64,000 nt of DNA, taken from contig CAKTTY010000006.1 in the NCBI GenBank assembly GCA_934617065.1, positions 48,384 to 112,383 on the forward strand. The letters run 5' to 3'. Both the position numbers and the translations under genes were made by a program. This stretch comes from an uncultured Eggerthellaceae bacterium. GTDB lineage: Bacteria > Actinomycetota > Coriobacteriia > Coriobacteriales > Eggerthellaceae. Each line of letters begins with the position of its first letter. Position 1 is the stretch's first letter. Positions 44,316 to 54,222 of this stretch are shown here, piece by piece. A model generated the notes under the pieces. The model searched no databases. It worked only from the letters and a program-made list of their open reading frames with translations, and was not told where the DNA came from.

Positions 44316-46538
44316 ATGAAAATCATCAAGCGCGACGGCTCCGAAGCTGTTTTCGATTTGAGCAAGATTGCCAACGCCATTAAGGGTGCAAGCGATGAAT
44401 CGCCCGAAAGCGAACGTTTAACCGCTCGCCAAATCGATTACGCAGCACATAACGTTGCCGATTTATGTGAAACTGCGGGCCATACCGTTTCCGTTGAGGA
44501 AATCCAAGATATGGTCGAAAACGAGATCATGGCGCTTCAGAAGTTTGAAGTTGCCCGTCGGTACATCATTTACCGCTACGTGCAGAACATCAAGCGTCAT
44601 TCCAACACTACCGATGACAAGATTCTTGCCCTCATCGAATGCAACAATGAAGAGGTAAAGCAGGAAAACTCCAATAAGAACCCTACGGTAAACTCGGTTC
44701 AGCGCGACTACATGGCAGGCGAGGTTTCTAAAGACCTTGCTACCCGTATCCTTCTTCCCGAAGATGTTGTGAAGGCGCATGAAGAGGGCGTTATCCATTT
44801 CCACGATTCCGATTACTTCGCGCAGCATATGCACAACTGCGACCTGGTAAATTTGGAAGACATGCTGCAGAACGGAACGGTTATTTCTGGCACGCTCATC
44901 GAAAAGCCCCACAGCTTTTCTACGGCATGCAACATTGCAACTCAGATCATTGCTCAGGTTGCATCGAGCCAGTATGGCGGTCAGTCCATTTCTCTTACGC
45001 ACCTTGCTCCGTTTGTCGAGGTTAGCCGCAAGAAGATTCGCCGCGATGTGATTCGCGAGCTTAATGAAGTTGGCGTAGAGCCTTCTGCTGAGCAGCTTTC
45101 GCGCATCGTTGAAGGCCGCTTGCGCGATGAGGTTCGCCGTGGCGTTCAGACCATCCAATATCAGGTGGTAACGCTCATGACCACCAATGGCCAGGCTCCA
45201 TTCGTTACCGTATTTATGTATCTCAACGAAGCACGCTCCGAGCAGGAGAAGCACGACCTTTCTATCATCATTGAAGAAGTGCTGCGTCAGCGCTATGAAG
45301 GCGTAAAGAACGAAGAAGGCGTGTGGATCACCCCGGCATTCCCGAAGTTGATCTACGTGCTGGAGGAAGACAACATCACCGAGGATTCCCCCTACTTCTA
45401 CCTTACTCAGCTGGCTGCCAAGTGCACGGCAAAGCGCATGGTTCCCGACTACATCTCCGAGAAGAAGATGCGCGAACTGAAGCTTTCCAAGGGGGAAACC
45501 CCTGGTAACGGCGATTGTTACACCTGCATGGGTTGCCGCTCCTTCCTTACCCCCGATCGTTCGGGCAATGGATACGGCAATGTGGCAAATGCGGGCAACT
45601 ACGAACCAGGCAAGCCCAAGTACTATGGCCGTTTCAATCAGGGCGTTGTTACCATCAACCTGGTTGATGTTGCTTGCTCTTCCTATCGCGACATGGACAA
45701 GTTCTGGAACATCTTCGAGGAGCGTTTGGAGCTTTGCAAGAAGGCTCTGATGTGTCGTCATGATCGCCTGAAGGGCACCCTTTCCGATGCCGCTCCTATT
45801 CTGTGGCAGTATGGTGCGCTTGCTCGTCTGAAGAAGGGTGAGCCCATCGACAAGCTTCTTTATGGTGGCTATTCCACCATCAGCTTGGGATACGCTGGTC
45901 TGTATGAATGCGTGAAGTACATGACGGGCAAGAGCCATACCGATTCCGAAGCAACGCCGTTCGCCATGGCCGTTATGCAGAAGATGAACGACAAGTGCAC
46001 GGAATGGAAAGCTGAAACCGACATCGATTTCAGCCTGTATGGCACGCCGCTCGAATCCACCACGTACAAGTTTGCCAAGTCCCTGCAGCGTCGTTTTGGC
46101 AATATCCCCGGCGTTACCGACAAGGGCTATATCACCAACAGCTATCACGTTCATGTGTCCGAAGAGATCGATGCATTCAAGAAACTCGAATTCGAAAGCC
46201 AATTCCAGCAGCTTTCGCCAGGTGGGGCAATCTCATATGTGGAAGTGCCTGACATGCAGGACAACCTGAAGGCCGTTGTTCGTGTGATGCAGTACATCTA
46301 CGACAACATCATGTACGCAGAGCTGAACACCAAGAGCGACTATTGCCAGGAATGCGGCTTCGACGGCGAGATTCAGATCGTCGAAGACGATGGAAAACTG
46401 GTTTGGGAGTGCCCGCATTGCGGCAACCGCGACCAGGAAAAGCTCAATGTTGCTCGCCGTACCTGCGGCTACATTGGCACCCAATTCTGGAACCAAGGTC
46501 GCACCGAAGAAATTCGCGACCGCGTTCTGCACCTGTAA
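44316..46538 (+). CDS. nrdD: Anaerobic (class III) ribonucleoside-triphosphate reductase
   Basis: 740 residues. Glycyl-radical enzyme making dNTPs without oxygen. The N-terminal ATP-cone (MKIIKRDGSEAVFDLSKIANAIKGA, to about residue 95) gives allosteric control. The active-site cysteine block is CMGCRSFLTPD. The zinc site is CQECGFDG ... CPHCGN. The radical glycine is Gly718 in RTCGY near the C-terminus. ATG 44316 follows AGGGGAG; a TTG at 44301 is a poorer start. Followed after 136 bases by its activase. Confidence 0.97.
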   Translation: MKIIKRDGSEAVFDLSKIANAIKGASDESPESERLTARQIDYAAHNVADLCETAGHTVSVEEIQDMVENEIMALQKFEVARRYIIYRYVQNIKRHSNTTDDKILALIECNNEEVKQENSNKNPTVNSVQRDYMAGEVSKDLATRILLPEDVVKAHEEGVIHFHDSDYFAQHMHNCDLVNLEDMLQNGTVISGTLIEKPHSFSTACNIATQIIAQVASSQYGGQSISLTHLAPFVEVSRKKIRRDVIRELNEVGVEPSAEQLSRIVEGRLRDEVRRGVQTIQYQVVTLMTTNGQAPFVTVFMYLNEARSEQEKHDLSIIIEEVLRQRYEGVKNEEGVWITPAFPKLIYVLEEDNITEDSPYFYLTQLAAKCTAKRMVPDYISEKKMRELKLSKGETPGNGDCYTCMGCRSFLTPDRSGNGYGNVANAGNYEPGKPKYYGRFNQGVVTINLVDVACSSYRDMDKFWNIFEERLELCKKALMCRHDRLKGTLSDAAPILWQYGALARLKKGEPIDKLLYGGYSTISLGYAGLYECVKYMTGKSHTDSEATPFAMAVMQKMNDKCTEWKAETDIDFSLYGTPLESTTYKFAKSLQRRFGNIPGVTDKGYITNSYHVHVSEEIDAFKKLEFESQFQQLSPGGAISYVEVPDMQDNLKAVVRVMQYIYDNIMYAELNTKSDYCQECGFDGEIQIVEDDGKLVWECPHCGNRDQEKLNVARRTCGYIGTQFWNQGRTEEIRDRVLHL

Positions 46539-46543
46539 ACACC

Positions 46544-46572
46544 GTTGCGCCCCCTCCAGGGGGGGGCGCAAC
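46544..46572 (+). other. GC-rich stem-loop between nrdD and nrdG
   Basis: GTTGCGCCCC...GGGGCGCAAC hairpin with no T-run, followed by a second G/C-rich palindrome near 46605-46622. Could attenuate or stabilise the nrdDG transcript. Confidence 0.5.
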
Positions 46573-46674
46573 ACACGGAGGTGCTGTACAACCTGAGCGG
46601 GAAGGGCTGCCCCCCTGGGGGCCAACTCTTCCTTGGGCGATTTCTTGCAAAAGAAATGTATGACGGGATGATTC

Positions 46675-47223
46675 ATGAACTACGCCAACATTAAATATCG
46701 CGATATTGCTGATGGGGAAGGGGTACGCACCACCCTGTTTGTATCGGGATGCTCTCATCATTGCGAGAATTGCTTTCAGCCCGAAACCTGGAGCTTTTCC
46801 TATGGGCAGGAATTCACAACCGAGATTGCCGATGAGGTGCTGGCAACGCTCGACGATTTCTTCGTTGACGGCTTGACGTTTTTGGGTGGCGAACCTATGG
46901 AGCCGGAAAACCAGCACGGATTGCTTGAGCTGGCAAAACGCGCAAAGGCGCTGCACCCCGAAAAAAGCATTTGGTGCTATACCGGCGATGTCTACGAAGA
47001 CTTGGTTGATGCCGCCTCACCTCGTCATACCGAGGAAACCGATGAGCTGCTAGGCTTGATTGACGTGCTGGTGGATGGTCCTTATATCGACAGCTTGCAT
47101 GACATCACCTTGCGTTTCCGGGGTTCGTCGAATCAGCGCGTTATCGATATGAATGAAACGCGCAAGACTGGCGAAGTGGTGTTGTGGAAAGACGAAGAGG
47201 TGTACAGCACCCATTCGATGTAG
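46675..47223 (+). CDS. nrdG: Anaerobic ribonucleoside-triphosphate reductase activating protein
   Basis: 182-residue radical SAM enzyme that installs the glycyl radical in NrdD. The cluster motif is Cys26-x3-Cys30-x2-Cys33 (GCSHHCENC), with the SAM-binding FLGGEPM block downstream. Length is typical of NrdG. The ribosome-binding site (GGGATG) is modest. Pairs with nrdD. Confidence 0.96.
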   Translation: MNYANIKYRDIADGEGVRTTLFVSGCSHHCENCFQPETWSFSYGQEFTTEIADEVLATLDDFFVDGLTFLGGEPMEPENQHGLLELAKRAKALHPEKSIWCYTGDVYEDLVDAASPRHTEETDELLGLIDVLVDGPYIDSLHDITLRFRGSSNQRVIDMNETRKTGEVVLWKDEEVYSTHSM

Positions 47224-47285
47224 CCGCTGGTTTTTATAGCGAGAATAGCGTCCGTCGGGATCGAACTGAAACGCTAACCATCCCG

Positions 47286-47311
47286 TCATAAAGAAACTAG
47301 TTTCTTTATGA
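47286..47311. other. Perfect 26-bp palindrome after nrdG
   Basis: TCATAAAGAAAC-TA-GTTTCTTTATGA has 12-bp arms around a central TA. There is no T-run; a true terminator follows at 47324. Confidence 0.6.
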
Positions 47312-47323
47312 CATTCCAAGCTA

Positions 47324-47360
47324 AGAGAAGGATCGGCACTGCCGGTCCTTCTCTGCTTTG
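47324..47360 (+). terminator. Rho-independent terminator of nrdDG
   Basis: 14-bp arms with one mismatch (47324-47337, 47341-47354), then GCTTTG. The remaining bases to 47554 are AT-rich and should hold the promoter of the giant surface gene. Confidence 0.75.
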
Positions 47361-47554
47361 ATGCAAAATAGAACGAGCAAGAAAGGCTGTGAAAAAATGT
47401 TCAGGGAGCAGTTCCACGGAAGCTTGGCATAATAATTCTTTGTTCTTCTAAAGTAAAGCCCCAGCTCAAATACGGTTCGTATTAACGAACCTATGCCAGA
47501 TAAGGCATTTTGGACAGAATAAGATCCGCATGTATGCAAAAAGAAAGGTATTTC

Positions 47555-50500
47555 ATGTCGGATCACGCACATAGCGCTTCTCCTCAAAAAGCTCTTCTTA
47601 GTTTTATTTTGGCGATCGTTTTGGTTGTGGGGTTGATTCCCTCGGCAGCATATGCTGAAGGGACTCCAGAGAAGAAAGAGGATTCCTCTTCGCTTTTAAA
47701 CAAAGAAGCCACAGAAGCGGAATATGATGAAACGCTGCAGCTTTGGAAAACAACGAAAGGCGTTACGGGAGTAAAGACCGACGAGCGTGATCCTGCTACA
47801 GGGGAAGAAAACTTCCATGATTATGGCGCTGTGCTTGGTGAGACTATTCCTGCCCAGGTGTATTTCAAAATCGATGAAGTGGCTCAAGAGAATGGACAAA
47901 CTCGTAAAGAGGTGTCTATTCTTTGCTTTGATCATGGAGTAAAGGAATTTGAAGTACCTGCAGAAATTGACGGAAATCCTGTGGTTTCGGTGGGTACGGT
48001 AAACAACGGAAGCTGGTTGCCAAGCCCGGCGAGCGATTATCTTAATGCGGGTCCAGGCCCACTTGAGCGAATCACCTTTGCAGAAGGTAACCAAATCAAA
48101 TCCATTGGATACCTTGGGTATTCTCATATAACTGAAATTAGCATTCCTTCTACCGTTGAAACTTTAGGTGATTCTGTTTTCGACGAATGTGCCTATCTAA
48201 AAACAGTGAATTGGAATGATGCAAAAATTACTACCATTCCGCAAGAGGCGTTCCGGAATTGCTCTAGCCTTGACGATGAAGTAGCAGAGACCCTTCCTTC
48301 CTCGGTGACGACAATTAAGCACGATGCCTTTTACGGTTGTGGTGCGGATGGAAGTCAATCTGAAGAGGATTTTGGTAAGAGTTATTTTACTGATTTAGTT
48401 ATTCCGGATACGGTTGAAACTATTGAGTCGGGTGCGTTTGAGCATTGTCCGTTTTTAACATCAGTCAAGATTGGTGCTAGTGTAAAAAGTATTGGCGATG
48501 GAGCGTTTGCTGCTAACCCTTATCTAACTGAATTGACCTTACCTCAAAATGTGCAAGTTATAGGTTTTGCGCCGTGTGATTCTTCGGCTACTTTTTCCAT
48601 TCTTAATCCAAGCATTCAGTTCACAAGTTACGAAGAACCTCGCTACGACGAGAAAAAGGACTTTGCCGTTGACGGAAAAGTCTATTACAAACCTTTCGAA
48701 TATGGGCAAACGATTATTGCCTATGCAAAGAAGGCAGATGGCAGTCCCACTATGGTAAGGCAATTTGCCGATTGGTATGAAAATGTTGCTGAAGATAAAA
48801 CATATACCAGTAGCGACACAGGCGAAGAAAAGCCTTGCTACACCTTTTTGTGGCTCGATGAAGAACTGAAAGTGACCGGCTCGCTGCCTTCAGGAGCGAA
48901 AGCTTTCCTTACGCAAACTGGGACAACAAAAGAAATTGAAATAAATGAAGATGGATCATTTAGCGTTAATGCACTTGCTAATGCGCAGGCATCAATACGA
49001 GTATCGCTTCAAGGGTATTATGATAAGGAATTCGTTCGTAGTGCTGAAGAAATGACGAGCGATTGGGATATTGGCACGGTTGCGCTTGACGCATTTCATG
49101 AAGCGCCTGTTGATCGCTCAGTGGGCATTACCGCGAAATATCGAAAAGGGACAGATGAAAATGGCGATGACGTCTTTGTTTCGTTTGGCTCGCTAGGTCA
49201 ATTTGACGTTACTTTAAAACTTAATGATGAAATTCTTGAACCCGAAAAAGACTATCAGTTAGCGGGTTTGGGAGCAGTTCTTTCGGAAGAACGAGCAAAA
49301 GAACTTCATTCAAATCTCGAGACTACAAAAATGACCTGCCAACTTTCTCCAAAGGAAGGATCTAAACTTAAGGTATCAGCAAGTCAACCTACCTTCCTCA
49401 ACACCGAGACGGGCGTTTTTGATGTCACGCTTCCTTCTTGGGGGTCGGCTGAAATTACCGCAGTGAACAGCTCTGGAACGCGTAGTCGCGTGCTGGTTTT
49501 TAATGGAACGAGTGACAGCTCCACGTGTATCGAAGACAATTACACCGATATTGTTTGGCCTGATAGCCAAAACGATCCCTCATGGATTTATTCAACCAAT
49601 CAGCTTGCTCCGGGGGATTATACGGCAGTTGCGTTTTTGGGCGATGTTGTTGACTTTAATGTTCGAACCATTGCGGGCCTCAACAGGATGGGAGTGCCTT
49701 ATGCTAAGCAGGCATTTCATGTTGAAGATGGTGCCCAGCAAACAATAACGCTTGATGTGCCGGACTTCGATCCGTCGAGCATTCTTCAAGGCATGAATGT
49801 TTCATCACTTACAGGGAATGTTAAACCATCGCAGGTCGCTGTTGGCGTTGAAGCCATCATGGCGATTGACTACTCGTTTACGCGCGAACAAGCAGCTACG
49901 ATAAAACTTGAACTACCCAGAAATTCCTACACTGATTTAGTGGCAGGAGCAAAAGAAGCTGACGGAAATTACGTGGCAGGAAAATATGCTTCTGTCACCG
50001 ATGATACCGTCGAGTTTTCGCTGCCTGATACGTCAAAACAGGGGACTCTTTATATAAGCCTCAAGCCTGCGAAAGCGCAGCCTTATTCCTTACCCGTGTA
50101 TCTAACTGTGGGAGGGAAAACAGCACCTGCTGCCAATATTTCTTTTGTTGCGTCTGATGCAACCATGGAATTGGGGTGCGACTACCTTGCAAGCGAAGGC
50201 AATACGGCTACGGTTTATGCGGAACCTGGTTCTGATGTTGCGGTAAAGATCGGAGATGTTCAGCTTGGTGGGGGAACAACGAACGAATTAGGCCGTTGCC
50301 CAATCACGTTCTCTGTTCCCGCCGAACTCTCCTCTTCGTATTTGACGAACGATCAAATAAAAGTTGAGGCAGAAATCACTAAAAAAGGAACAACTTCCAA
50401 TACCTTTGCTTATGGAACATGGAGAGACTCTGCTCAATTGTGGCAGTTCAATATAACGAACCATGGAGTGACGCAACAGGTTATTTCTGATGGTAAAGAA

Positions 50501-53500
50501 ACGGATGAGCATATCACTATTACCTATCAGCTGCGCAGGAAGGAAAATGCATGCTGGAGTTTTGATATCACCGTAAAAGGCAATGGGCAAGAAACCAACG
50601 CGGATGATACGTTGCTTATGTATGTAGACTGTGAAGGTGATTTCACGGTACCAATAACGTTATCTAAGGTGTCAAGCGAAAACGGGCTAACACGCTATGC
50701 GGGTGAATATGTGGATGAGCCGTATCTTGATTTACTGAACAGGGAAGGCGATAAAGTTGGCGCATTCTCAAAGGATGAACTTCTTGCACAGGAAGATCTA
50801 TTTATTCCTAAGAGTTACCGCTTTGACATGTTCGATCTTGCCTATAAAGCAAATTTGGATGAGGAAAACCTTGCCAAACAAGCAAAAAAGCGTACGGAAG
50901 ATGAACTCAATGCACAGCTCAGTGCTATGCGTCCGATCATTGCAGACTATACCGTCAGTGATGACACTAAGACGATATTAAAAGAGGGAGAGGATGGTCT
51001 GGATGGTTTGATTGGGAATATGCAAGCTATCTTAGACGATCCCGATGCGACAACCGAAGATAAAGCTGAAGCTAATGAGGTAATTAAAGAGCTGGAAAGC
51101 TACAAGGAAGAGCTGTCAGACCCTACCTCTTATTTTGAGGATAACCGATTCGAAAGTGCCGATGGACTCGATAACCTAAACTACTTTGAGGCATGGTTGT
51201 TCTCTGATGATGCTGACTTTTTTAACGATGACGAGCTTGAGAGTTGGATACCGCCCACTGATGATGAAATAGACAGCTTAGCGCCTGATTTGTCAGAGGC
51301 CGATAAGGCAAAAGCTAAAGAGAGCGTGAAGGTGGTTAATGATAGGATTTCTGGCACAATAGCACGATCGAAAAAGGCAACGTCAGCTGCCAATATGGTC
51401 CGCAAGGAAATTGCTAAAAGCGCAGGGCTTGACCACGATCTTTCCTACTATAAATCGCTTACAGGGGTAGGCAATGCTGCACTAAAGGAGCAGGCACAGG
51501 GGACGGTATCGATCTCTGATGGTAAAAACGCTTCAGGGGAAAGCGTTGTCAGTCAAACGATAAACGGTTTAACGGGTACTACCTATGTTTCACCTTCAGA
51601 AAAAGCAGACGGTTTATATTCGGGTTCAACATCGGTTGTTTCGGGCTCAAAAAGCGATGGGTCTTCTCGAGATATTACTTACAAATCTACGTATGATGGT
51701 AGCGACTTCAAGAAAGGCGCTTGGACTGATGCTGCGTGGTCGGCTGGTCTTGATTCGGCGGGTTTGTTAACAGATGCACTCGGAAGTTATCTTCAGCATG
51801 GTGCTGATGCGTATGAAATGAATGTTGTTATGCGTCAGCTAAGCCTTCTTCCTGTAAGACAGCAGCTTATTTTGGGTCGCAGTTGGATGAAAGCTCATTT
51901 AAACGATGCCTGCAAGAATGAAATAAATGTGGGTGTGGCAAAGTGCAAAGCAGCGAGTTATGCCATGAAGGGTTTGGGCATTGGGGGCGCTGCCGTAGGA
52001 ATGACTCGCGCAACTGATTCGTATATCAAGTCTGAAGATGCCTATAGCATGCTTGAAAACGACATTGAAATTATTGACAAATGGATTGCGTATTATGAAG
52101 CGAAAAATCCCTGTGATAGTGATTGTTCTAATTGCCTCACTGCTTTACGTGCCGAAAAGAAAGCGGCTCAAAAATATCAGGAAGTGCTAAAGAAAGAACG
52201 CAATCACAATCGTTGGGATGTGGGAGTCGCAACAACAACTACGGTGCTTACCGTAGTGGGCGCTTTCACTTCATTTGGCACCTATGACAAAGCTGTTACG
52301 GGCGTTTCACTTGGTTATGATGCGGGTTCAACAGCTATTCATGTGGCACGCTCGACCACACTTGATATTCGTAAAAACGCCTATGATAAGGCAACGAAGT
52401 ATCGAGAAAGCGTATGTAAGGGTACAAAGAAAAAGAAGGATAAAGACGAATCGAAAAACAACGGAGCCACGAATGGCGGCGGCTCTAATTTGGGTTCGTA
52501 TGGGGAGCGCTCGGTTGATGCAAAATCTATCCTCGACCCATCAGGTATTGTGTATGAGGGCTTAGAAAACAATGTAGTAGAAGGCGCTACTGCTCAGGTA
52601 TACATCAAAGGAATGCTTGGTCTTGGAGAAGAGGTCTGGGATGCGGAAGCGTATGAGCAGATCAATCCCCAGATTACGAGTGGCGATGGTGCCTTTGCTT
52701 GGGATGTACCCACCGGAGAATATAAAGTCAAGGTGACAAAGGAAGGGTACGAAGAGGCTTCTACTGACTGGTTACCTGTTTTGCCTATCCAAACGGGGCA
52801 CAAGATTAGTTTGAAGTCAAAAGTTGCTCCTGAAGTGGTTCTCTCAAAAGCTAATCCAGACTGTATCGAGCTTGAATTTAGCCAATATATGAAAGCTAAG
52901 GATGATTTGGATGTCAGTGGGTTGGATGTTGACCATATAGAGTGGGTTGATCCTCAAGAGGCATCGGAGTCTGATGGCTACGGTATGCTTTCTAAGACGT
53001 TACGTGTGTATCCTAAGCAGGAATTATCACAAGGCTCGCAGATTGATCTTGGCATAAAGGGTGCTCAGAATTATGTTGGAGCACAGTTAAGCAATGGTAA
53101 TTGGAAAAAGTCCCTTACGGTTGAAAAGTATCCAAGTAAATTGGTAGCAAATTATGAAAATGCTGTTGTTCTGCAAAACGGCGAATCGGTGCAAGTTATT
53201 GCGTATGTTCGTTATGGTGACGGCAGCGTCGTTTCTGGTCAAAAAGTTATCGCAAAATTAGAATCATCGAGCATCGCAACTATTGAGGGCGATTCTTATG
53301 CGGAAGCGGTAACCGATTCAGAAGGTAAGGCGCAATTTGCTCTTAAAGGAGGTCTTGTAGGTCTAACTAAACTTACCCTTGAAGCTGAAGGTACGGGTCT
53401 TGCAAAAACAATTATGGTTCGTATCACCAATGATGCTGCCCAGCCTTCTCGTCCCGTAGCGAGGATTGGCGACGTGGTGTTTGATGCTACTTCGCCTAAG

Positions 53501-53986
53501 GAAAACAGCATAACGGTGCCGAAGGGTGCAATTCTTGATTTGAGTTGCGCAACGCAGGGAGCAACTATCTATTACACCACCGATAACACCTGTCCTTGTA
53601 AGACCCCTGAAGAAGGGGGTACCCGTATGGAATATACGGGGCCAATAACGGTAACGGAAAACACGAAATACCGTATATGCGCCTACAAGGAAGGAATGTC
53701 ATTTGACGGCTATTCTGAGCGCTTGAATATTGATGTTACTGTAAAGGAAGACGACACTCCTGTTGAGCCAATTGTTCCCGATAATCCATCAAGCCCAACT
53801 AGTCCTAACAGCCCAGATAACTCGGGTGCAGAATTAGACCAAACGAAAGCAGGCAATACGAACGACACCTCTGTTTCTGCAGCGACAGGTGATAGTTTGG
53901 TTCCTTATGCATTCACCGCCCTATTACTGAGTGTATGTGCAGGGGTTGTTTTGGTTGCATTGAAGAGAAGGAACCGGGAAATTTAA
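47555..53986 (+). CDS. Giant AT-rich surface protein with BspA-type leucine-rich repeats
   Basis: 2143 residues. Signal peptide 1-34 (ends SAAYA). Residues about 170-350 are BspA/LRR_5 repeats (ITEISIPSTVETLGDSVFDEC; IPDTVETIESGAFEHC; IGASVKSIGDGAFAAN). A long unassigned middle follows. It contains an acidic helical stretch (about 1100-1290) and a Cys-containing helical block around 1430-1650 with CDSDCSNC and a Lys-rich KKKKDKDESK segment. Toward the end are a carboxypeptidase-regulatory-like fold (about 1673-1760), a bacterial Ig-like domain (about 1865-1960) and a chitobiase-C-terminal-like domain (IYYTTDNT, about 1967-2065). The C-terminus has a membrane helix and KRRNREI after SAATGD (2108-2113), a poor sortase motif. 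ATG 47555 follows AGAAAGG. Codons are clearly more AT-rich than in neighbouring genes, suggesting acquisition. Function unknown; adhesion is likely. Confidence 0.88.
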   Translation: MSDHAHSASPQKALLSFILAIVLVVGLIPSAAYAEGTPEKKEDSSSLLNKEATEAEYDETLQLWKTTKGVTGVKTDERDPATGEENFHDYGAVLGETIPAQVYFKIDEVAQENGQTRKEVSILCFDHGVKEFEVPAEIDGNPVVSVGTVNNGSWLPSPASDYLNAGPGPLERITFAEGNQIKSIGYLGYSHITEISIPSTVETLGDSVFDECAYLKTVNWNDAKITTIPQEAFRNCSSLDDEVAETLPSSVTTIKHDAFYGCGADGSQSEEDFGKSYFTDLVIPDTVETIESGAFEHCPFLTSVKIGASVKSIGDGAFAANPYLTELTLPQNVQVIGFAPCDSSATFSILNPSIQFTSYEEPRYDEKKDFAVDGKVYYKPFEYGQTIIAYAKKADGSPTMVRQFADWYENVAEDKTYTSSDTGEEKPCYTFLWLDEELKVTGSLPSGAKAFLTQTGTTKEIEINEDGSFSVNALANAQASIRVSLQGYYDKEFVRSAEEMTSDWDIGTVALDAFHEAPVDRSVGITAKYRKGTDENGDDVFVSFGSLGQFDVTLKLNDEILEPEKDYQLAGLGAVLSEERAKELHSNLETTKMTCQLSPKEGSKLKVSASQPTFLNTETGVFDVTLPSWGSAEITAVNSSGTRSRVLVFNGTSDSSTCIEDNYTDIVWPDSQNDPSWIYSTNQLAPGDYTAVAFLGDVVDFNVRTIAGLNRMGVPYAKQAFHVEDGAQQTITLDVPDFDPSSILQGMNVSSLTGNVKPSQVAVGVEAIMAIDYSFTREQAATIKLELPRNSYTDLVAGAKEADGNYVAGKYASVTDDTVEFSLPDTSKQGTLYISLKPAKAQPYSLPVYLTVGGKTAPAANISFVASDATMELGCDYLASEGNTATVYAEPGSDVAVKIGDVQLGGGTTNELGRCPITFSVPAELSSSYLTNDQIKVEAEITKKGTTSNTFAYGTWRDSAQLWQFNITNHGVTQQVISDGKETDEHITITYQLRRKENACWSFDITVKGNGQETNADDTLLMYVDCEGDFTVPITLSKVSSENGLTRYAGEYVDEPYLDLLNREGDKVGAFSKDELLAQEDLFIPKSYRFDMFDLAYKANLDEENLAKQAKKRTEDELNAQLSAMRPIIADYTVSDDTKTILKEGEDGLDGLIGNMQAILDDPDATTEDKAEANEVIKELESYKEELSDPTSYFEDNRFESADGLDNLNYFEAWLFSDDADFFNDDELESWIPPTDDEIDSLAPDLSEADKAKAKESVKVVNDRISGTIARSKKATSAANMVRKEIAKSAGLDHDLSYYKSLTGVGNAALKEQAQGTVSISDGKNASGESVVSQTINGLTGTTYVSPSEKADGLYSGSTSVVSGSKSDGSSRDITYKSTYDGSDFKKGAWTDAAWSAGLDSAGLLTDALGSYLQHGADAYEMNVVMRQLSLLPVRQQLILGRSWMKAHLNDACKNEINVGVAKCKAASYAMKGLGIGGAAVGMTRATDSYIKSEDAYSMLENDIEIIDKWIAYYEAKNPCDSDCSNCLTALRAEKKAAQKYQEVLKKERNHNRWDVGVATTTTVLTVVGAFTSFGTYDKAVTGVSLGYDAGSTAIHVARSTTLDIRKNAYDKATKYRESVCKGTKKKKDKDESKNNGATNGGGSNLGSYGERSVDAKSILDPSGIVYEGLENNVVEGATAQVYIKGMLGLGEEVWDAEAYEQINPQITSGDGAFAWDVPTGEYKVKVTKEGYEEASTDWLPVLPIQTGHKISLKSKVAPEVVLSKANPDCIELEFSQYMKAKDDLDVSGLDVDHIEWVDPQEASESDGYGMLSKTLRVYPKQELSQGSQIDLGIKGAQNYVGAQLSNGNWKKSLTVEKYPSKLVANYENAVVLQNGESVQVIAYVRYGDGSVVSGQKVIAKLESSSIATIEGDSYAEAVTDSEGKAQFALKGGLVGLTKLTLEAEGTGLAKTIMVRITNDAAQPSRPVARIGDVVFDATSPKENSITVPKGAILDLSCATQGATIYYTTDNTCPCKTPEEGGTRMEYTGPITVTENTKYRICAYKEGMSFDGYSERLNIDVTVKEDDTPVEPIVPDNPSSPTSPNSPDNSGAELDQTKAGNTNDTSVSAATGDSLVPYAFTALLLSVCAGVVLVALKRRNREI

Positions 53987-54222
53987 CACTCTCTTTCTTA
54001 TAAGTCATTGGCTTGGCTGGACATGGCCTGCTTCCTAGCATGATTGGATTCGACACTCAAATCATGCTGGCGGCACGCGCCATGTCCTTTCTTTTCTGGG
54101 CGTGTTCAGCTTTCAAAGTGCGCAAACAGTTTTGCGCTACCTCCGCAGGCGCACGATAGTTTCTTTTCGGCGATAACCCGTTGTGCGCGTTTGCCGTTAG
54201 CGCCGCATGGCATACTTGCATC

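Noticed and set aside
44463..46202. 579-codon open frame antisense to nrdD
   Set aside because: Shadow frame created by codon bias of nrdD.
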